From positions 62,001 to 126,000 of the forward strand of contig NZ_VFJE01000051.1 of the NCBI RefSeq assembly GCF_006385255.1: DNA of 64,000 nt. Reading direction: 5' to 3'. The position numbers and the translations under genes are program-made. The first letter of the stretch is position 1. Every line of letters begins with the position of its first letter. Shown here one piece after another: positions 52,845 to 62,800 of this stretch. Under the pieces are notes generated by a model. It was not told where the DNA came from and made no database searches. It saw only the letters and a program-made list of their open reading frames with translations. The stretch comes from Flavobacterium microcysteis. GTDB taxonomy: Bacteria; Bacteroidota; Bacteroidia; Flavobacteriales; Flavobacteriaceae.

Positions 52845-53693
52845 ATGGAAAATTCAAATCAGAAAGTTTGGTATATCACAGGAGCATCAAAAGGCTTGGG
52901 CTTGGCTCTGGTGAAACAGTTACTAAGCGAAGGTAAAAAAGTGGCGGCCACATCAAGAAGTTTAGAAGAACTTAGAAAAGCGATAGGAGATGCGGATAAC
53001 TTTTTGCCTTTGCAGGTAAATCTTCTTAGTGAAGAAAGTATAGAAAAAAGCATACAAGCAACAGTGGGCCAATTTGGAAGTATTGATGTAGTCGTAAACA
53101 ATGCAGGTTACGGTCTTGCAGGTGCTTTGGAAGAACTGAGCGATGCGGAAGCAAGACAGAACTTCGATGTCAATGTTTTCGGGTCTTTAAATGTAATCCG
53201 AAAAGCATTGCCTTATCTGAGAGAGCAGCAATCAGGACATATCTTTAATGTATCTTCTATTGGAGGATTCACGGGAGCTTTTCCTGGGTTTGGAATCTAT
53301 TGTGCGACCAAATTTGCCGTACAAGGATTTACGGAGTCTTTGGCAGAAGAAGTAAAACCTTTCGGGATAAAAGCGACTATTGTTTCTCCAGGTTATTTCA
53401 GAACGGATTTCTTAAAAGACAGCTCGTTGAGTGTGCCTAAAAACCAACTTCAGGAATACAAGACAGTTAGAGAGGTCCAATCAGCTCATGAAAACGAAAT
53501 CAATGGCAACCAGCAAGGTGATCCAAATAAAGCAGCATTGGCTTTTATCAGAACAGCCGAAATGGAAAATCCTCCGGTTCACTTGTTTTTAGGACAGGAT
53601 GCTTATGCAATGGCCGAAATCAAAATACAAGCAGTAAAAGAAAATATGGAAGCGGTTCGGGAGTATGCCGCAGCTACCGGATTCGACAACTAA
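52845..53693 (+). CDS. SDR-family oxidoreductase, tandem copy 1
   Basis: A 282-residue classical SDR. TGASKGLGLALVK (about residues 12-24), NNAGYG (about 85-90), Ser in NVSSIGG, and YCATKFAVQGFTES (about 149-162) give a complete active site. Together with the next gene it is a tandem duplicate: the proteins share the same start (MExxxxKVWY/TKIWYVTGASKGLGL), the same NNAGYG and the same C-terminal GDP.KAA.A....AE..NPPV..LG.DAY region. The family often reduces aldehydes or ketones, with no substrate indicated here. Confidence 0.9.
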   Translation: MENSNQKVWYITGASKGLGLALVKQLLSEGKKVAATSRSLEELRKAIGDADNFLPLQVNLLSEESIEKSIQATVGQFGSIDVVVNNAGYGLAGALEELSDAEARQNFDVNVFGSLNVIRKALPYLREQQSGHIFNVSSIGGFTGAFPGFGIYCATKFAVQGFTESLAEEVKPFGIKATIVSPGYFRTDFLKDSSLSVPKNQLQEYKTVREVQSAHENEINGNQQGDPNKAALAFIRTAEMENPPVHLFLGQDAYAMAEIKIQAVKENMEAVREYAAATGFDN

Positions 53694-53743
53694 TACATTC
53701 TTTTACGACGCAAGCCTTATTTATTAAACACAAACGAAAAAAA

Positions 53744-54586
53744 ATGAAAACAGATAAAATTTGGTATGTAACAGGAGCCTCAAAAGGACTGGGACTTACA
53801 TTAGTTAAAAAATTATTGGCAACAGGTTATAAAGTTGCCGCAACATCAAGAAATAGCGAAGCTTTAAGCGAAGCAGTAGGCGCCGGATCTTCAGAAAATT
53901 TCTTACCTTTGGAGGTAGATCTTGTAGATGAGCAGTCTGTGGCTGAATCCATTAGGAAAACACAGGAAGTTTATGGAAAGATTGACGTGATTGTGAACAA
54001 TGCCGGTTATGGAATAGGAGGTGCTATTGAAGAATTGTCGCAAGAAGAAATTTCGGAAGCCTTTAATATCAATGTTTTCGGGACTATCAATGTCATCAAA
54101 TACGCCATGCCTTATCTAAGAGCACAACGTTCCGGATATATTATCAATATTTCTTCTATAGCTGGCTTTGCGCCTGCAACGGGATGGTCTATTTATGCGG
54201 CGGCAAAACACGCCATCATTGGCTTATCAGAATCGTTAGCAGATGATGTAAGACAGCTTGGAACCAAAGTCACAGCAATTGCTCCGGGAGCATTCAGGAC
54301 GCAGTTTTTGACAAAAGAATCGTTGGTATTTGCAGAAAACTCAATTGAAGACTATGAAGATGTTCATGCGTCACACGATAAGTTCCATACGATGAATGGC
54401 AATCAGTTAGGCGACCCTGAAAAAGCTGCAGAGGTAATGATTAATCTGGCTGAAAGCGATAATCCTCCTGTAAGATTATATCTTGGAAGCGATGCTTATA
54501 GAAGAGCGTCAGCAAAATTAGGAATGCTTACGCAGATGTTAGAAGATTGGAAAGATACCAGCCTTTCTACCGATTTTCAGGAATAA
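53744..54586 (+). CDS. SDR-family oxidoreductase, tandem copy 2
   Basis: A 280-residue SDR, paralog of the preceding gene 50 bases upstream. TGASKGLGLTLVK, NNAGYGIGG, NISSIAG and YAAAKHAIIGLSES carry the complete catalytic set. The two may use different substrates or be regulated together; the AraC gene downstream is a likely regulator. Confidence 0.9.
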   Translation: MKTDKIWYVTGASKGLGLTLVKKLLATGYKVAATSRNSEALSEAVGAGSSENFLPLEVDLVDEQSVAESIRKTQEVYGKIDVIVNNAGYGIGGAIEELSQEEISEAFNINVFGTINVIKYAMPYLRAQRSGYIINISSIAGFAPATGWSIYAAAKHAIIGLSESLADDVRQLGTKVTAIAPGAFRTQFLTKESLVFAENSIEDYEDVHASHDKFHTMNGNQLGDPEKAAEVMINLAESDNPPVRLYLGSDAYRRASAKLGMLTQMLEDWKDTSLSTDFQE

Positions 54587-54626
54587 TAGCCGTATTTGAA
54601 TTTTACAATTGAAACTTACTATATAT

Positions 54627-54650
54627 AACCAGCCTGTAAAAAGGCTGGTT
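54627..54650. other. Hairpin between the second SDR and the AraC gene
   Basis: Eight-pair stem AACCAGCC/GGCTGGTT with an 8-base loop, ending 17 bases before the AraC start codon. There is no T run, so it may be an incomplete terminator or a leader structure. Confidence 0.4.
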
Positions 54651-54667
54651 CCCTAAAAAATAAAATT

Positions 54668-55573
54668 ATGCCGAAGACCGAAACGATAGAGGATTTTTAC
54701 AAACAAAAGCTCAATTACTTACCTGAGGATTTACAGCAAGGATTGGGTTATTTCAACGTTATTAGAGCCGAAGACTGCTATAAAAACGATGTATATGTCC
54801 CGATAAGTTATACAAGAAGAGATTTTTATAAAATAAGTCTGGCAAGAGGAAAAAATGTTTTCCATTATGCCGACAAAAGTCTTGAGGTCAACGGATCGGC
54901 ACTTATTTTTTTCAACCCACAGGTGCCTTATACCGTTGAATCGTTGTCTGACGACCGATCAGGCTATTTCTGTATTTTCAAAGAATCGTTTTTTACGGAG
55001 TCCTTACGAAACAGCATTTCCAGCCTGCCCATGTTTAAAATAGGAGGTAAGCCGGCTTATATCCTTAATGAAGAGCAGGACAAGCAGATTAGTGATATTT
55101 TTTTAAGGATGATTAACGAAATCAATTCGGATTATGTTTACAAATACGACCTGATTCGGAATTACGTTACAGAAATGATCCATAGTGCAATGAAAATTGA
55201 GCCGTCTGAAAAACTGTACCAGCATCCGGATGCGAATTCAAGGATTACTTCTGTTTTTACCGAATTGCTGGAAAGACAGTTTCCTATTGAATCACCGTCA
55301 CAGCGGTTCACGCTCCGTTCTGCCAAGGATTTTGCGGAAAAGCTGTATGTCCATGTCAATCACCTGAACCGTGCCATAAAAACGACTACCGGAAAGACAA
55401 CAACCGATTTGATTTCACAACGATTGGTCAATGAAGCACAGGCATTATTAAAACATACGGATTGGAACATTTCGGAAATCAGTTACTGCCTGGGATTTGA
55501 AGAGCCGGCCCATTTTAATAACTTTTTCAAAAAGCAGATGCAGGTAGCGCCTTCGGCTTATCGTTCTGCATAA
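54668..55573 (+). CDS. AraC-family transcriptional regulator
   Basis: A 301-residue regulator with an N-terminal cupin-like sensing domain (about residues 30-150) and the C-terminal double HTH of AraC/XylS proteins (about 205-300), with AKDFAEKLYVHVNHLNRAIKTTTGKTTTDLISQRLVNEAQALLK (split over the first HTH) and ISEISYCLGFEEPAHFNNFFKKQMQVAPSAYR as the second. It follows two SDR genes, which suggests it controls them. A bidirectional terminator follows. Confidence 0.93.
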   Translation: MPKTETIEDFYKQKLNYLPEDLQQGLGYFNVIRAEDCYKNDVYVPISYTRRDFYKISLARGKNVFHYADKSLEVNGSALIFFNPQVPYTVESLSDDRSGYFCIFKESFFTESLRNSISSLPMFKIGGKPAYILNEEQDKQISDIFLRMINEINSDYVYKYDLIRNYVTEMIHSAMKIEPSEKLYQHPDANSRITSVFTELLERQFPIESPSQRFTLRSAKDFAEKLYVHVNHLNRAIKTTTGKTTTDLISQRLVNEAQALLKHTDWNISEISYCLGFEEPAHFNNFFKKQMQVAPSAYRSA

Positions 55574-55598
55574 AACAAACAATTTTTCCCTATCATAA

Positions 55599-55629
55599 AA
55601 AAAGCCGACTTATTTCAAGTCGGCTTTTT
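55599..55629. terminator. Bidirectional terminator
   Basis: Thirteen-pair perfect stem AAAAAGCCGACTT with its complement and a 5-base loop, between the convergent AraC and response-regulator genes. Confidence 0.92.
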
Positions 55630-55658
55630 CAATATTTCAAAATGTTTGAATTGTATAG

Positions 55659-56111
55659 CTAGACAGAAATTAGAAAAGTATCCCTGTTCATGTCAGAGGT
55701 ATGATATTGCCAATAGGTTTTGAAAATATGCTGCAGTACTTTTTTCATTGCAGCATAATCGTTAGGTTTTTTGATATACACATTGGCACCTAATGTAAAA
55801 GTATCTTCCTGATCCTGTTCAGCAGATGAGGTTGAATATATGGCAATTGCGGTATCGGAATATTTCTCGTTGGCACGTATCAATCTCAAACAGTCTATTC
55901 CGGACATGAAGGGCATGTTGAGGTCCAGAAAGATGATGTCAGGGTCTGTAATTTCTTCACTGTTTAGGTAATCAATGAGCTCTTTTCCGTTTGGAAAAAA
56001 AACAAGATTGTAGTTCTCATTAATTTCGCTTACAGCTTCTTTAAATAAGTCGTATTCATCCCGGTCGTCATCGGCCAATACAATGTTAATCTTTTCTTCG
56101 AATAGTCTCAT
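55659..56111 (-). CDS. Single-domain response regulator (CheY-like)
   Basis: A 150-residue receiver domain: acidic pair in VLADDDRDEYDL, phosphoacceptor Asp63 in IIFLDLNMPFMSG, Thr/Ser in AIYSTSSAEQ (about 92-101) and the conserved Lys in VYIKKPNDY (about 112-119). It has no output domain and no adjacent histidine kinase, so it is likely an orphan that signals by protein contact. Monocistronic. Confidence 0.94.
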   Translation of the reverse strand: MRLFEEKINIVLADDDRDEYDLFKEAVSEINENYNLVFFPNGKELIDYLNSEEITDPDIIFLDLNMPFMSGIDCLRLIRANEKYSDTAIAIYSTSSAEQDQEDTFTLGANVYIKKPNDYAAMKKVLQHIFKTYWQYHTSDMNRDTFLISV

Positions 56112-56323
56112 ATTTAATACTAAATTTTTGATTTAAAATTAATTACAAGCAGAATTCAAATTAGTTTGTATTCCAAAGATAGAAAATGTAATTCCTAAAT
56201 GAAGGTGTTTAGCTTTACTTTAACGTTGAAATATATAAATCCTAACGGCAATTGTATAATGGCTTTTTATCCGAAATGGCTTAAATTTATTAGAATCTGA
56301 AAAACAATTTAAAAAAGCTCACA

Positions 56324-56698
56324 ATGGTTGCAATGTGCCAGTTTAAGATGCCAGAGAAATTGAAAATTGCAGGTGAAAACCTGGATGATGAGACAACAAG
56401 AGGCATTATTGATAAGATAGTAGACAGCCTGAAATCCGGTAAAGCCGAATTGTATAGGGTGGAATCGTTTTGCGATATAGAAAGCCAGTCAGAAGTAGAG
56501 AACGAAGCAAAGAAAGAACCGGCAACTTTTGTTGAGATTATCCTTATCCTTGACGAACATCAAATACAGGATTATAAGATTTATGATGCCTTGATAACCG
56601 ATAAGGCCTTACAATGTTTTCGAGATGACGAGAATTATATTTCACGATATTGGATTAACGGAAACCAGGAACACATAGGTTTTGAAACCGAATTCTAA
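56324..56698 (+). CDS. Conserved-type small acidic hypothetical protein
   Basis: A 124-residue cytoplasmic protein, acidic, with a helical N-terminal half (DDETTRGIIDKIVDSLKSG) and mixed alpha/beta C-terminus (YKIYDALITDKALQCFRDDEN). No domain recognised. Alternative starts are Met4 and Met9. It has a strong terminator downstream. Upstream, 212 bases separate it from the response-regulator gene. Confidence 0.55.
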   Translation: MVAMCQFKMPEKLKIAGENLDDETTRGIIDKIVDSLKSGKAELYRVESFCDIESQSEVENEAKKEPATFVEIILILDEHQIQDYKIYDALITDKALQCFRDDENYISRYWINGNQEHIGFETEF

Positions 56699-56700
56699 TA

Positions 56701-56734
56701 AAAAAAGCCCGGACTCAATGCCGGGCTTTTTTTT
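56701..56734. terminator. Terminator between convergent genes
   Basis: Twelve-pair stem AAAAAAGCCCGG with its complement around ACTCAATG, T run after. It overlaps the stop of the pirin gene. Confidence 0.9.
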
Positions 56735-57617
56735 ATTCAAGATATCCAAAACGGCCGATATTAAAATCATTAAACGCTTGGATTATTTCTTGTTGCGTAT
56801 TCATTACAAATGGGCCATGTGCCGCTATCGGTTCGTTAATAGGCTCACCGCCTAAAACCAATACTACTGCATCTTCTGATGCCTCAACTGTAAATTCTTC
56901 GCCTTCATTGGCAAATAATACAAAGTTATCTGTTGCGATTTTCTCACTGCCATTGACTTTGATACTTCCTTCCACTACTAAAAGTGCCGTATTATAAGAA
57001 GCCGGGAAATTAAATGTAGCAGTAGCACCTTTATGTAATTTTGCATTCAACAGATTAACAGGCGTAAATGTAGAGGCGGTTCCGGAAACTCCATTGTAGG
57101 TTCCCGCAATTACTTCTACAAATCCTTCGTCATTAGGCAACTGGAATTTGTTGATTGCGTTATTCGTAATCCCTTGGTATTTGGGAGCCGACATCTTGTC
57201 TTTTGCCGGTAAATTCACCCAAAGCTGTACCATCTGAAAATCACCGCCGTTTTTACTAAATTGCTCTTCATGATATTCTTTGTGAAGAATACCAGATGCG
57301 GCTGTCATCCATTGCACATCGCCTTCACCAATAACACCACTGTTGCCAGCGCTGTCATGATGCGCTACTTTTCCTTTGTAGGCAATAGTTACCGTTTCAA
57401 ATCCTCTATGCGGATGGACGCCAACACCTCTTAATTCCTGTGTAGGAGGAAAGTAAAACTTAGAATTATAGTCCATCATAATAAAAGGACTCATGCGCTG
57501 CATGCTCAAACCCTGAGCAGACGGAATAAAGTTATGCACTCTGAAACCGTCTCCAACCATATGTGGAGCCGGTGGTGTAATTATGCGTTCTATTTTTTTT
57601 GTTGTCATGATACTCAA
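56733..57617 (-). CDS. Pirin-family protein
   Basis: A 294-residue bicupin pirin-like protein. The metal-binding histidines appear in HPHRGFETVTIAYKGKVAHHDS (about residues 66-90) and a Glu/His in GILHKEYHEE (about 105-115). Bacterial pirins include quercetin 2,3-dioxygenases, redox-responsive regulators and others. Overlaps the GNAT gene upstream by four bases (they are on one unit), which in turn is near a Crp/Fnr gene. Confidence 0.9.
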   Translation of the reverse strand: MSIMTTKKIERIITPPAPHMVGDGFRVHNFIPSAQGLSMQRMSPFIMMDYNSKFYFPPTQELRGVGVHPHRGFETVTIAYKGKVAHHDSAGNSGVIGEGDVQWMTAASGILHKEYHEEQFSKNGGDFQMVQLWVNLPAKDKMSAPKYQGITNNAINKFQLPNDEGFVEVIAGTYNGVSGTASTFTPVNLLNAKLHKGATATFNFPASYNTALLVVEGSIKVNGSEKIATDNFVLFANEGEEFTVEASEDAVVLVLGGEPINEPIAAHGPFVMNTQQEIIQAFNDFNIGRFGYLE

Positions 57618-57904
57618 TTTTTAGTGTGAAAAAGTGAATTTTCCTGATATTCAGGATGTCTGTCGATATAAGCATTGATAAACGGACAATAAGGCTTTAC
57701 TTTTAAGCTGTTATCTTTAGCATAATCCAGGACATATTTCGCCAAAGCAGAAGCTATACCTTTACCTTCCAGTTCGGCAGGAACGATGGTGTGCATATAA
57801 GCAATGCCTCCGTCAAAAAGTTCGTATTTTACATACGCTGTTTTTCCGTCTAAACTGATTTCGAATCGTTTACGGCTTTCATTGTGTGTGATTGTATAGT
57901 CCAT
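57614..57904 (-). CDS. GNAT-like N-acetyltransferase (YjdJ-type)
   Basis: A 96-residue minimal GNAT with the acetyl-CoA loop EGKGIASALAKYVLDYA and C-terminal KPYCPFINAYIDRHPEY typical of YjdJ/Gcn5-like N-acetyltransferase proteins. The ATG at 57904 is preferred; the longer frame from 57952 would add 16 residues unlike the family. Overlaps pirin by four bases. Substrate unknown. Confidence 0.85.
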   Translation of the reverse strand: MDYTITHNESRKRFEISLDGKTAYVKYELFDGGIAYMHTIVPAELEGKGIASALAKYVLDYAKDNSLKVKPYCPFINAYIDRHPEYQENSLFHTKN

Positions 57905-57985
57905 GATTGAAATATTTTTTAATACTGTAAAGGTAAGCAGTATCAAAATCATGGCTCTTGACCTAGGTTAAGAAATGCGTGGTGG

Positions 57986-58579
57986 TTAATCCCTGTTGAA
58001 GTTTTTGTTTGCCAGTTCTTTTCGAACTCTGCTTAAACCTTCTGGAGTAATGCCCAAGTAAGAAGCAATGAGCAGTTGAGGAACCCTGAGCGATAAGTCA
58101 CGGTATGTTTCAATGAATTTCAAATATCTTTTTTCTGCCGATGCGCTTAGAAGATAATTGATTCTTTTTTCCATATGCCTGATGTTATTATGGAGTGCAA
58201 GCGTATTGACTATGGTAAAATTTTCAAATTTTTTGGAAGCAATATCGAAGAATTCTTTTTGTACATAAACGGCTTCGGTATTTTCCAAAGCATCAATATA
58301 CATTTCTGAAGGTTCGTTAAAATAAAAGCTGCTTCGGTCTGCAATAATCCAGTTTTCCGGAGCAAATTGAATGGTGTGTTCTTTGCCCGATTCATCCATC
58401 GTATAGGAACGAAGGATTCCTTTGCATACAAAATAAGCTTTATCGCAAATTTCGCCTTCCTTTAATAGCAATTGACCTTTAGTAATATTGACAGTATGTA
58501 CAAGATGCTCAACTTCTTCGTATTGGCTTTCGGTAGCACATTGAGTATCAATAATGTATTTTTTAAAGAGATCGGTCAT
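57986..58579 (-). CDS. Crp/Fnr-family transcriptional regulator
   Basis: A 197-residue regulator with a cNMP-binding-type domain (about residues 28-115) and a C-terminal HTH ending IASYLGITPEGLSRVRKELANKN. The recognition part is almost the same as those of the two Crp/Fnr proteins at 23516 and 24136. It is upstream of, and in line with, the GNAT and pirin genes, and may control them. Confidence 0.9.
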   Translation of the reverse strand: MTDLFKKYIIDTQCATESQYEEVEHLVHTVNITKGQLLLKEGEICDKAYFVCKGILRSYTMDESGKEHTIQFAPENWIIADRSSFYFNEPSEMYIDALENTEAVYVQKEFFDIASKKFENFTIVNTLALHNNIRHMEKRINYLLSASAEKRYLKFIETYRDLSLRVPQLLIASYLGITPEGLSRVRKELANKNFNRD

Positions 58580-58647
58580 GGGCTTTGGGATAGAGCAGTT
58601 ACGAATTTAGGAAATAAAAGCGATTATTTAGATGCTAAGTTACAAAG

Positions 58648-58679
58648 GTGCTAAGTGGCTAAGGTTTTGTGATACTAAA
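58648..58679. repeat. GCTAAG-type intergenic repeat, copy 3
   Basis: GGTGCTAAGTGGCTAAGGTTTTGTGATACTAA resembles the 36-base repeats at 2731 and 2826; a partial unit (GATGCTAAG) precedes it at 58631. Confidence 0.6.
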
Positions 58680-58684
58680 ATTAT

Positions 58685-58715
58685 AAAAAAAGCCCCCGGA
58701 AAAGATTCCGAGAGC
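58685..58715 (-). terminator. Terminator of the efflux operon
   Basis: Minus-strand stem GCTCTCGGAA with its near-complement TTCCGGGGGC, then T run. It follows the adaptor gene. Confidence 0.7.
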
Positions 58716-58744
58716 CAAGGGTTATTTAGAAAGGGGAGGAAATT

Positions 58745-59839
58745 TTATTTTACTGGAGTTCCGTCTTTAATTTCTTCGGAAGCTATTTTAACCAATTGTG
58801 CATTTTCAGGAATATCGCCAAAGATTTCAACACGGTCTTCTATTTCGCGGCCTTTTTGAACTTGCTTTCTGATAGTCTTGCCATTTTCAACCTGTAGTAC
58901 AAAAGTTCCTTCGCTTGAAGTGACCAATGCCGTTTTAGGGATAACATAGTTGCTGTCTTGCGCTTTAAGTGGCAACAGAACTTCGGCCACCATTCCCGGC
59001 AATAATTTTTTAGTCGTATTGATAACATCCATTTCAACACGTTCTGAACGCAAGCGACTGTCTAAAGCACCCGACATACGAGCTACTTTTGCCTTCAGAA
59101 TCTGCCCAGGCATTGATTTGACGGTGAAACTAATTTCATCTCCGTTTTTCAGGTAGCCTGTATACAATTCAGGAACATATACAGAAAGACGCAGTTTGCT
59201 TTGTTCCTGTAATGTAAACAAAGGTAGTTCTGAACCTTTTCCTGATGGGCCAACATAAGCGCCAAGGTTAACGTTACGGGCAGCAACGACGCCATCAAAT
59301 GGAGCACGGATTTGTAGGTAGCCCTGAATGTTCTGTATTTCTTTGTAAGAAGCTTTGGCAGCTTGCAATTGAGCATAATCAGAATTTTTTCTGCCTTCAG
59401 CTTGTTCCAGGTCGTTTTTAGAAATTGTTCCTTCAACTTTGCTGGTTTCCAGTATTCTTTTGTAAGTACTGTTACTGGTCATATAGACTGCTTCCTGAGA
59501 ACGGAGTCTTGATTCTGAAGCGGCAAGCTGCGAGCTGATTTCCGGTGCTTCTAAAACCATCAAAAGTTGTCCTTTTTTTACCTGGCTACCAATATCTACT
59601 TTAAGCTCTTTCACAAAGCTGCTTACTTTAGCGTAAATATCAACCTGCTGGAAACCTGTAAGTTCAGCAGGAATTCGAAGTTCAGTAGATAATTGCTCTT
59701 TGCTGATTTGAAAAGTTTCAATAGCAGCAGGTGCTGTTTCTTCCATTGGAGCTGCTTCAGCCTTGTCTGATGTACCACAGCTATTTAAGACAGCCAGTAG
59801 CAATAATAAGGCCGATGTTCTGTATAAATTATTTTTCAT
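58745..59839 (-). CDS. RND efflux periplasmic adaptor (membrane fusion protein)
   Basis: A 364-residue lipoprotein adaptor (MKNNLYRTSALLLLLAVLNSC, lipobox LNSC). It has a lipoyl/barrel-sandwich split (IYAKVSSFVKELKVDIGSQVKKGQ and IRAPFDGVVAARNVNLGAYV), a helical hairpin (about 110-160) and the C-terminal beta-barrel and MP domain. The ATG at 59839 is chosen because it starts the signal; 32 codons upstream are spurious. Its first bases overlap the RND gene by 11. Forms the tripartite pump with the two upstream genes. Confidence 0.93.
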   Translation of the reverse strand: MKNNLYRTSALLLLLAVLNSCGTSDKAEAAPMEETAPAAIETFQISKEQLSTELRIPAELTGFQQVDIYAKVSSFVKELKVDIGSQVKKGQLLMVLEAPEISSQLAASESRLRSQEAVYMTSNSTYKRILETSKVEGTISKNDLEQAEGRKNSDYAQLQAAKASYKEIQNIQGYLQIRAPFDGVVAARNVNLGAYVGPSGKGSELPLFTLQEQSKLRLSVYVPELYTGYLKNGDEISFTVKSMPGQILKAKVARMSGALDSRLRSERVEMDVINTTKKLLPGMVAEVLLPLKAQDSNYVIPKTALVTSSEGTFVLQVENGKTIRKQVQKGREIEDRVEIFGDIPENAQLVKIASEEIKDGTPVK

Positions 59840-62800
59840 TGTGAGGGTGTAATGATGATATATAATGTTTGCTTTCTTTGTCTTCTGGATCAAGTGATAC
59901 GGATTGTGTTGAGGTCTTGCCTTGTACCCATGCAAAAATCAGGGGCAAGATAATCAGCACCGTAAAAGTAGAAAATAATAAACCTCCAATAACGGCTCTT
60001 CCTAAAGGCGAAACCTGGTCGCCACCTTCACCATGGCCTATAGCCATTGGTAGCATTCCCGCAATCATGGCAACGCTGGTCATCAGGATAGGACGAAGCC
60101 TTAATGAAGCTGCTTCTCTGGCTGATAAGAGCGCATCGCCATTGTGTTTTCGTAGCTGTTCTGCATTCGTGACCAAAAGTACGGCATTGGCAATCGAAAC
60201 TCCTACCGACATAATGATTCCCATATACGATTGCAGGTTTAATGTTGAACCGGTAATTATCAGAAGTAATAAAGAACCGAGAACTACAGCTGGAACAGTT
60301 GTCAGGATAACCAATGAGATACGGAACGATTGGAAATTGGCAGAAAGCATCAAGAAGATAACAACAATGGCTACTAATAATCCTGTTTGCAAGCTGCTCA
60401 TCGTTTCTCCCAATACTTTACTTAATCCGATAGGCTCAATAAACAGACCTCTAGGCAATTCTCCTAAAGAAGCGATGGTTTTCTGAACGTCTTTAGAGGC
60501 TGTTCCTAAATCGGTTTGGTGAATATTGGCAGTTACAGAAATATAAGGCATTGCACCTAAGTTATCATTTTCACCATAGGTCATAGATGGCGTGATTGTA
60601 GCCACATCGCTTAAGACAGGTCTTGTCGAATTTTTAAGCAATGGAATTTCACCCATATCATGAACGCTTTTCATCTTATTTAAAGGAACCTGTACTTGTA
60701 CGCTATAAGACAATCCTGCCTTTTCATCAATCCAGGTATTCTTTTCAGTATATCGGGAAGATGAGGTCGATGCAATCAAGGAACGTGAAATCTCATTCAT
60801 GTCAACACCTACCTGGGCTGCACGGGTTCTGTCAATATTGATATCTAAAGACGGATATTTGATAGGCTGAGCAATCTGAACATCTCTGAAATAGCTAATT
60901 TTGTTCAGTTTGGCGATTATCTTATTAGCATATTCTTCATTTAGCTTTTTATTCTTTCCGGCAATTCGGACTTCAATTGGAGTAGGCGAACCCTGGCTCA
61001 ATACCTTATCCGTTAGTTCGATAGGCTCGAATGAAATCTTCACATCAGGTAAGATTTTTTTAATCCTTTTGCGGAAACTGTCCTTAAATTCATCCATATC
61101 GGCATGATAATCTTTAAGTCCGATTTGGAAAACGGCTTCATGCGGACCAGCCGTAAACAGATAAATTGGTGATACAGAAAATAGGGAAGGGTGTTGCCCT
61201 ACATAAATCGAGGAGATAGCAAGGTGTTCTTTGCCTACCATATTTTCAAGTTCCTTTAAAGCTTTTTGGGCTTTTTCTTCTGTACGTTCCAGACGAGTTC
61301 CATCAGCAGCGCGAAGTCGCATTTGGAATTGGCTCGAATTGACTTTAGGAAATACATCTTGTCCAATTACGTTAATCAGAAGTATTGCTAATCCGGTAAT
61401 ACCAAACAAATAGAAAAGCGTAACCGGTTTTCGAAGCGGGAATAAACGTTCCAGCATTCGCATGAATCGGTTTCTGAATCGTTCAAAACGGCTGATTTTA
61501 CCGTCATTATTAAAATCATTTCTTTCAACTAATACTTTCTTTTGGTTGAATGTGTCTTCTTCTGATTCCGGTGTAAGTCCAGAAGCGATAAATTCAGCTT
61601 CATCGTCTGTTATTTCTGGGCCATGTTTTTGTTTAGGATGACTTTTCATCAGCCAGTTTGCCATAACCGGAACAAATGTCTGTGACAGCAGGAAGGAAAT
61701 AATCATCGAGAAACCAATAGCCAGAGCCAGAGGTAAGAACAAAGCTCCCGGTATTCCTTTCATCGTAAATGCAGGGGCGAAAACGGCCAGGATACAAAGC
61801 AGGATCAGTAATTTTGGTAAGGCGATTTCTTTACAGGCATCCCATATGGCAAGAGCCTTGGGTTTTCCCATATCGAGATGCTGGTGTATGTTTTCAATAG
61901 TCACCGTACTTTCATCAACCAGAATACCAATCGCCAATGCCAATCCGCTGAGCGACATCAGGTTGATGGTTTGTCCAAATAATTTTAAGAACAGTACGCC
62001 CGAAATAATAGAAATAGGAATAGTAAGGATTACGATAATCGCTGCCCTACGGTCTCCTAAAAATAGAAGTACCATCAATCCTGTCAGTACCGCACCAATA
62101 ATTCCTTCTGTAACCAAGCTTTTAACGGAATTGATTACATAAACTGATTGGTCAAATTCATAAGACAGTTTTACATCTTCAGGAAGCGTGCTTTGTATTT
62201 TTGGCAAATCGGCCTTTAATTTTTGTACGACATCCCAGGTAGAAGCGTCTCCAGCTTTTGCAATACTCACATAAACAGAGCGTTTTCCGTTAACCAAAGC
62301 ATATCCTGCAGTAATATCGGCACCGTCTTTTACAGTAGCTACATCGCCAAGATACAAGTTTTGAATACCACCCTTGAATAATGGAATTTTCTCAAAATCC
62401 TTAATTTCCTTGATCGTATTATTAGTTGGCGTGATATAATTCTGGTCGCCAATCCTTACGTTTCCTGAAGGAGCTGTCTGGTTATTGATACGGATGGCAT
62501 CTACAATCTGATCAGGTGTAAGATTGTGCGAGCGTAGCATATCAGGGTCGACATTTATTTCGATAGTTCTTGGACTTCCTCCAAAAGGCGGAGGCGATAG
62601 TAATCCGGGAATCGAAGTAAAAGAAGCACGCACATATACGTTAGCCAAATCCTGCAATTCATTGTTGGAACGTGTTTTACTGCTTAATACCAATTGTCCG
62701 ACAGGAAGGGAAGAAGCGTCAAAACGGATAATAAACGGTGGCTGAGATCCAGGAGGGAAAGCAGCCTGAATCCTGTTGGAAAGCGCACTTAATTCGGCAG

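Noticed and set aside
54627-54650. The hairpin before the AraC gene as a normal terminator
   Set aside because: No T run follows on either strand; kept only as a hairpin of unknown role.
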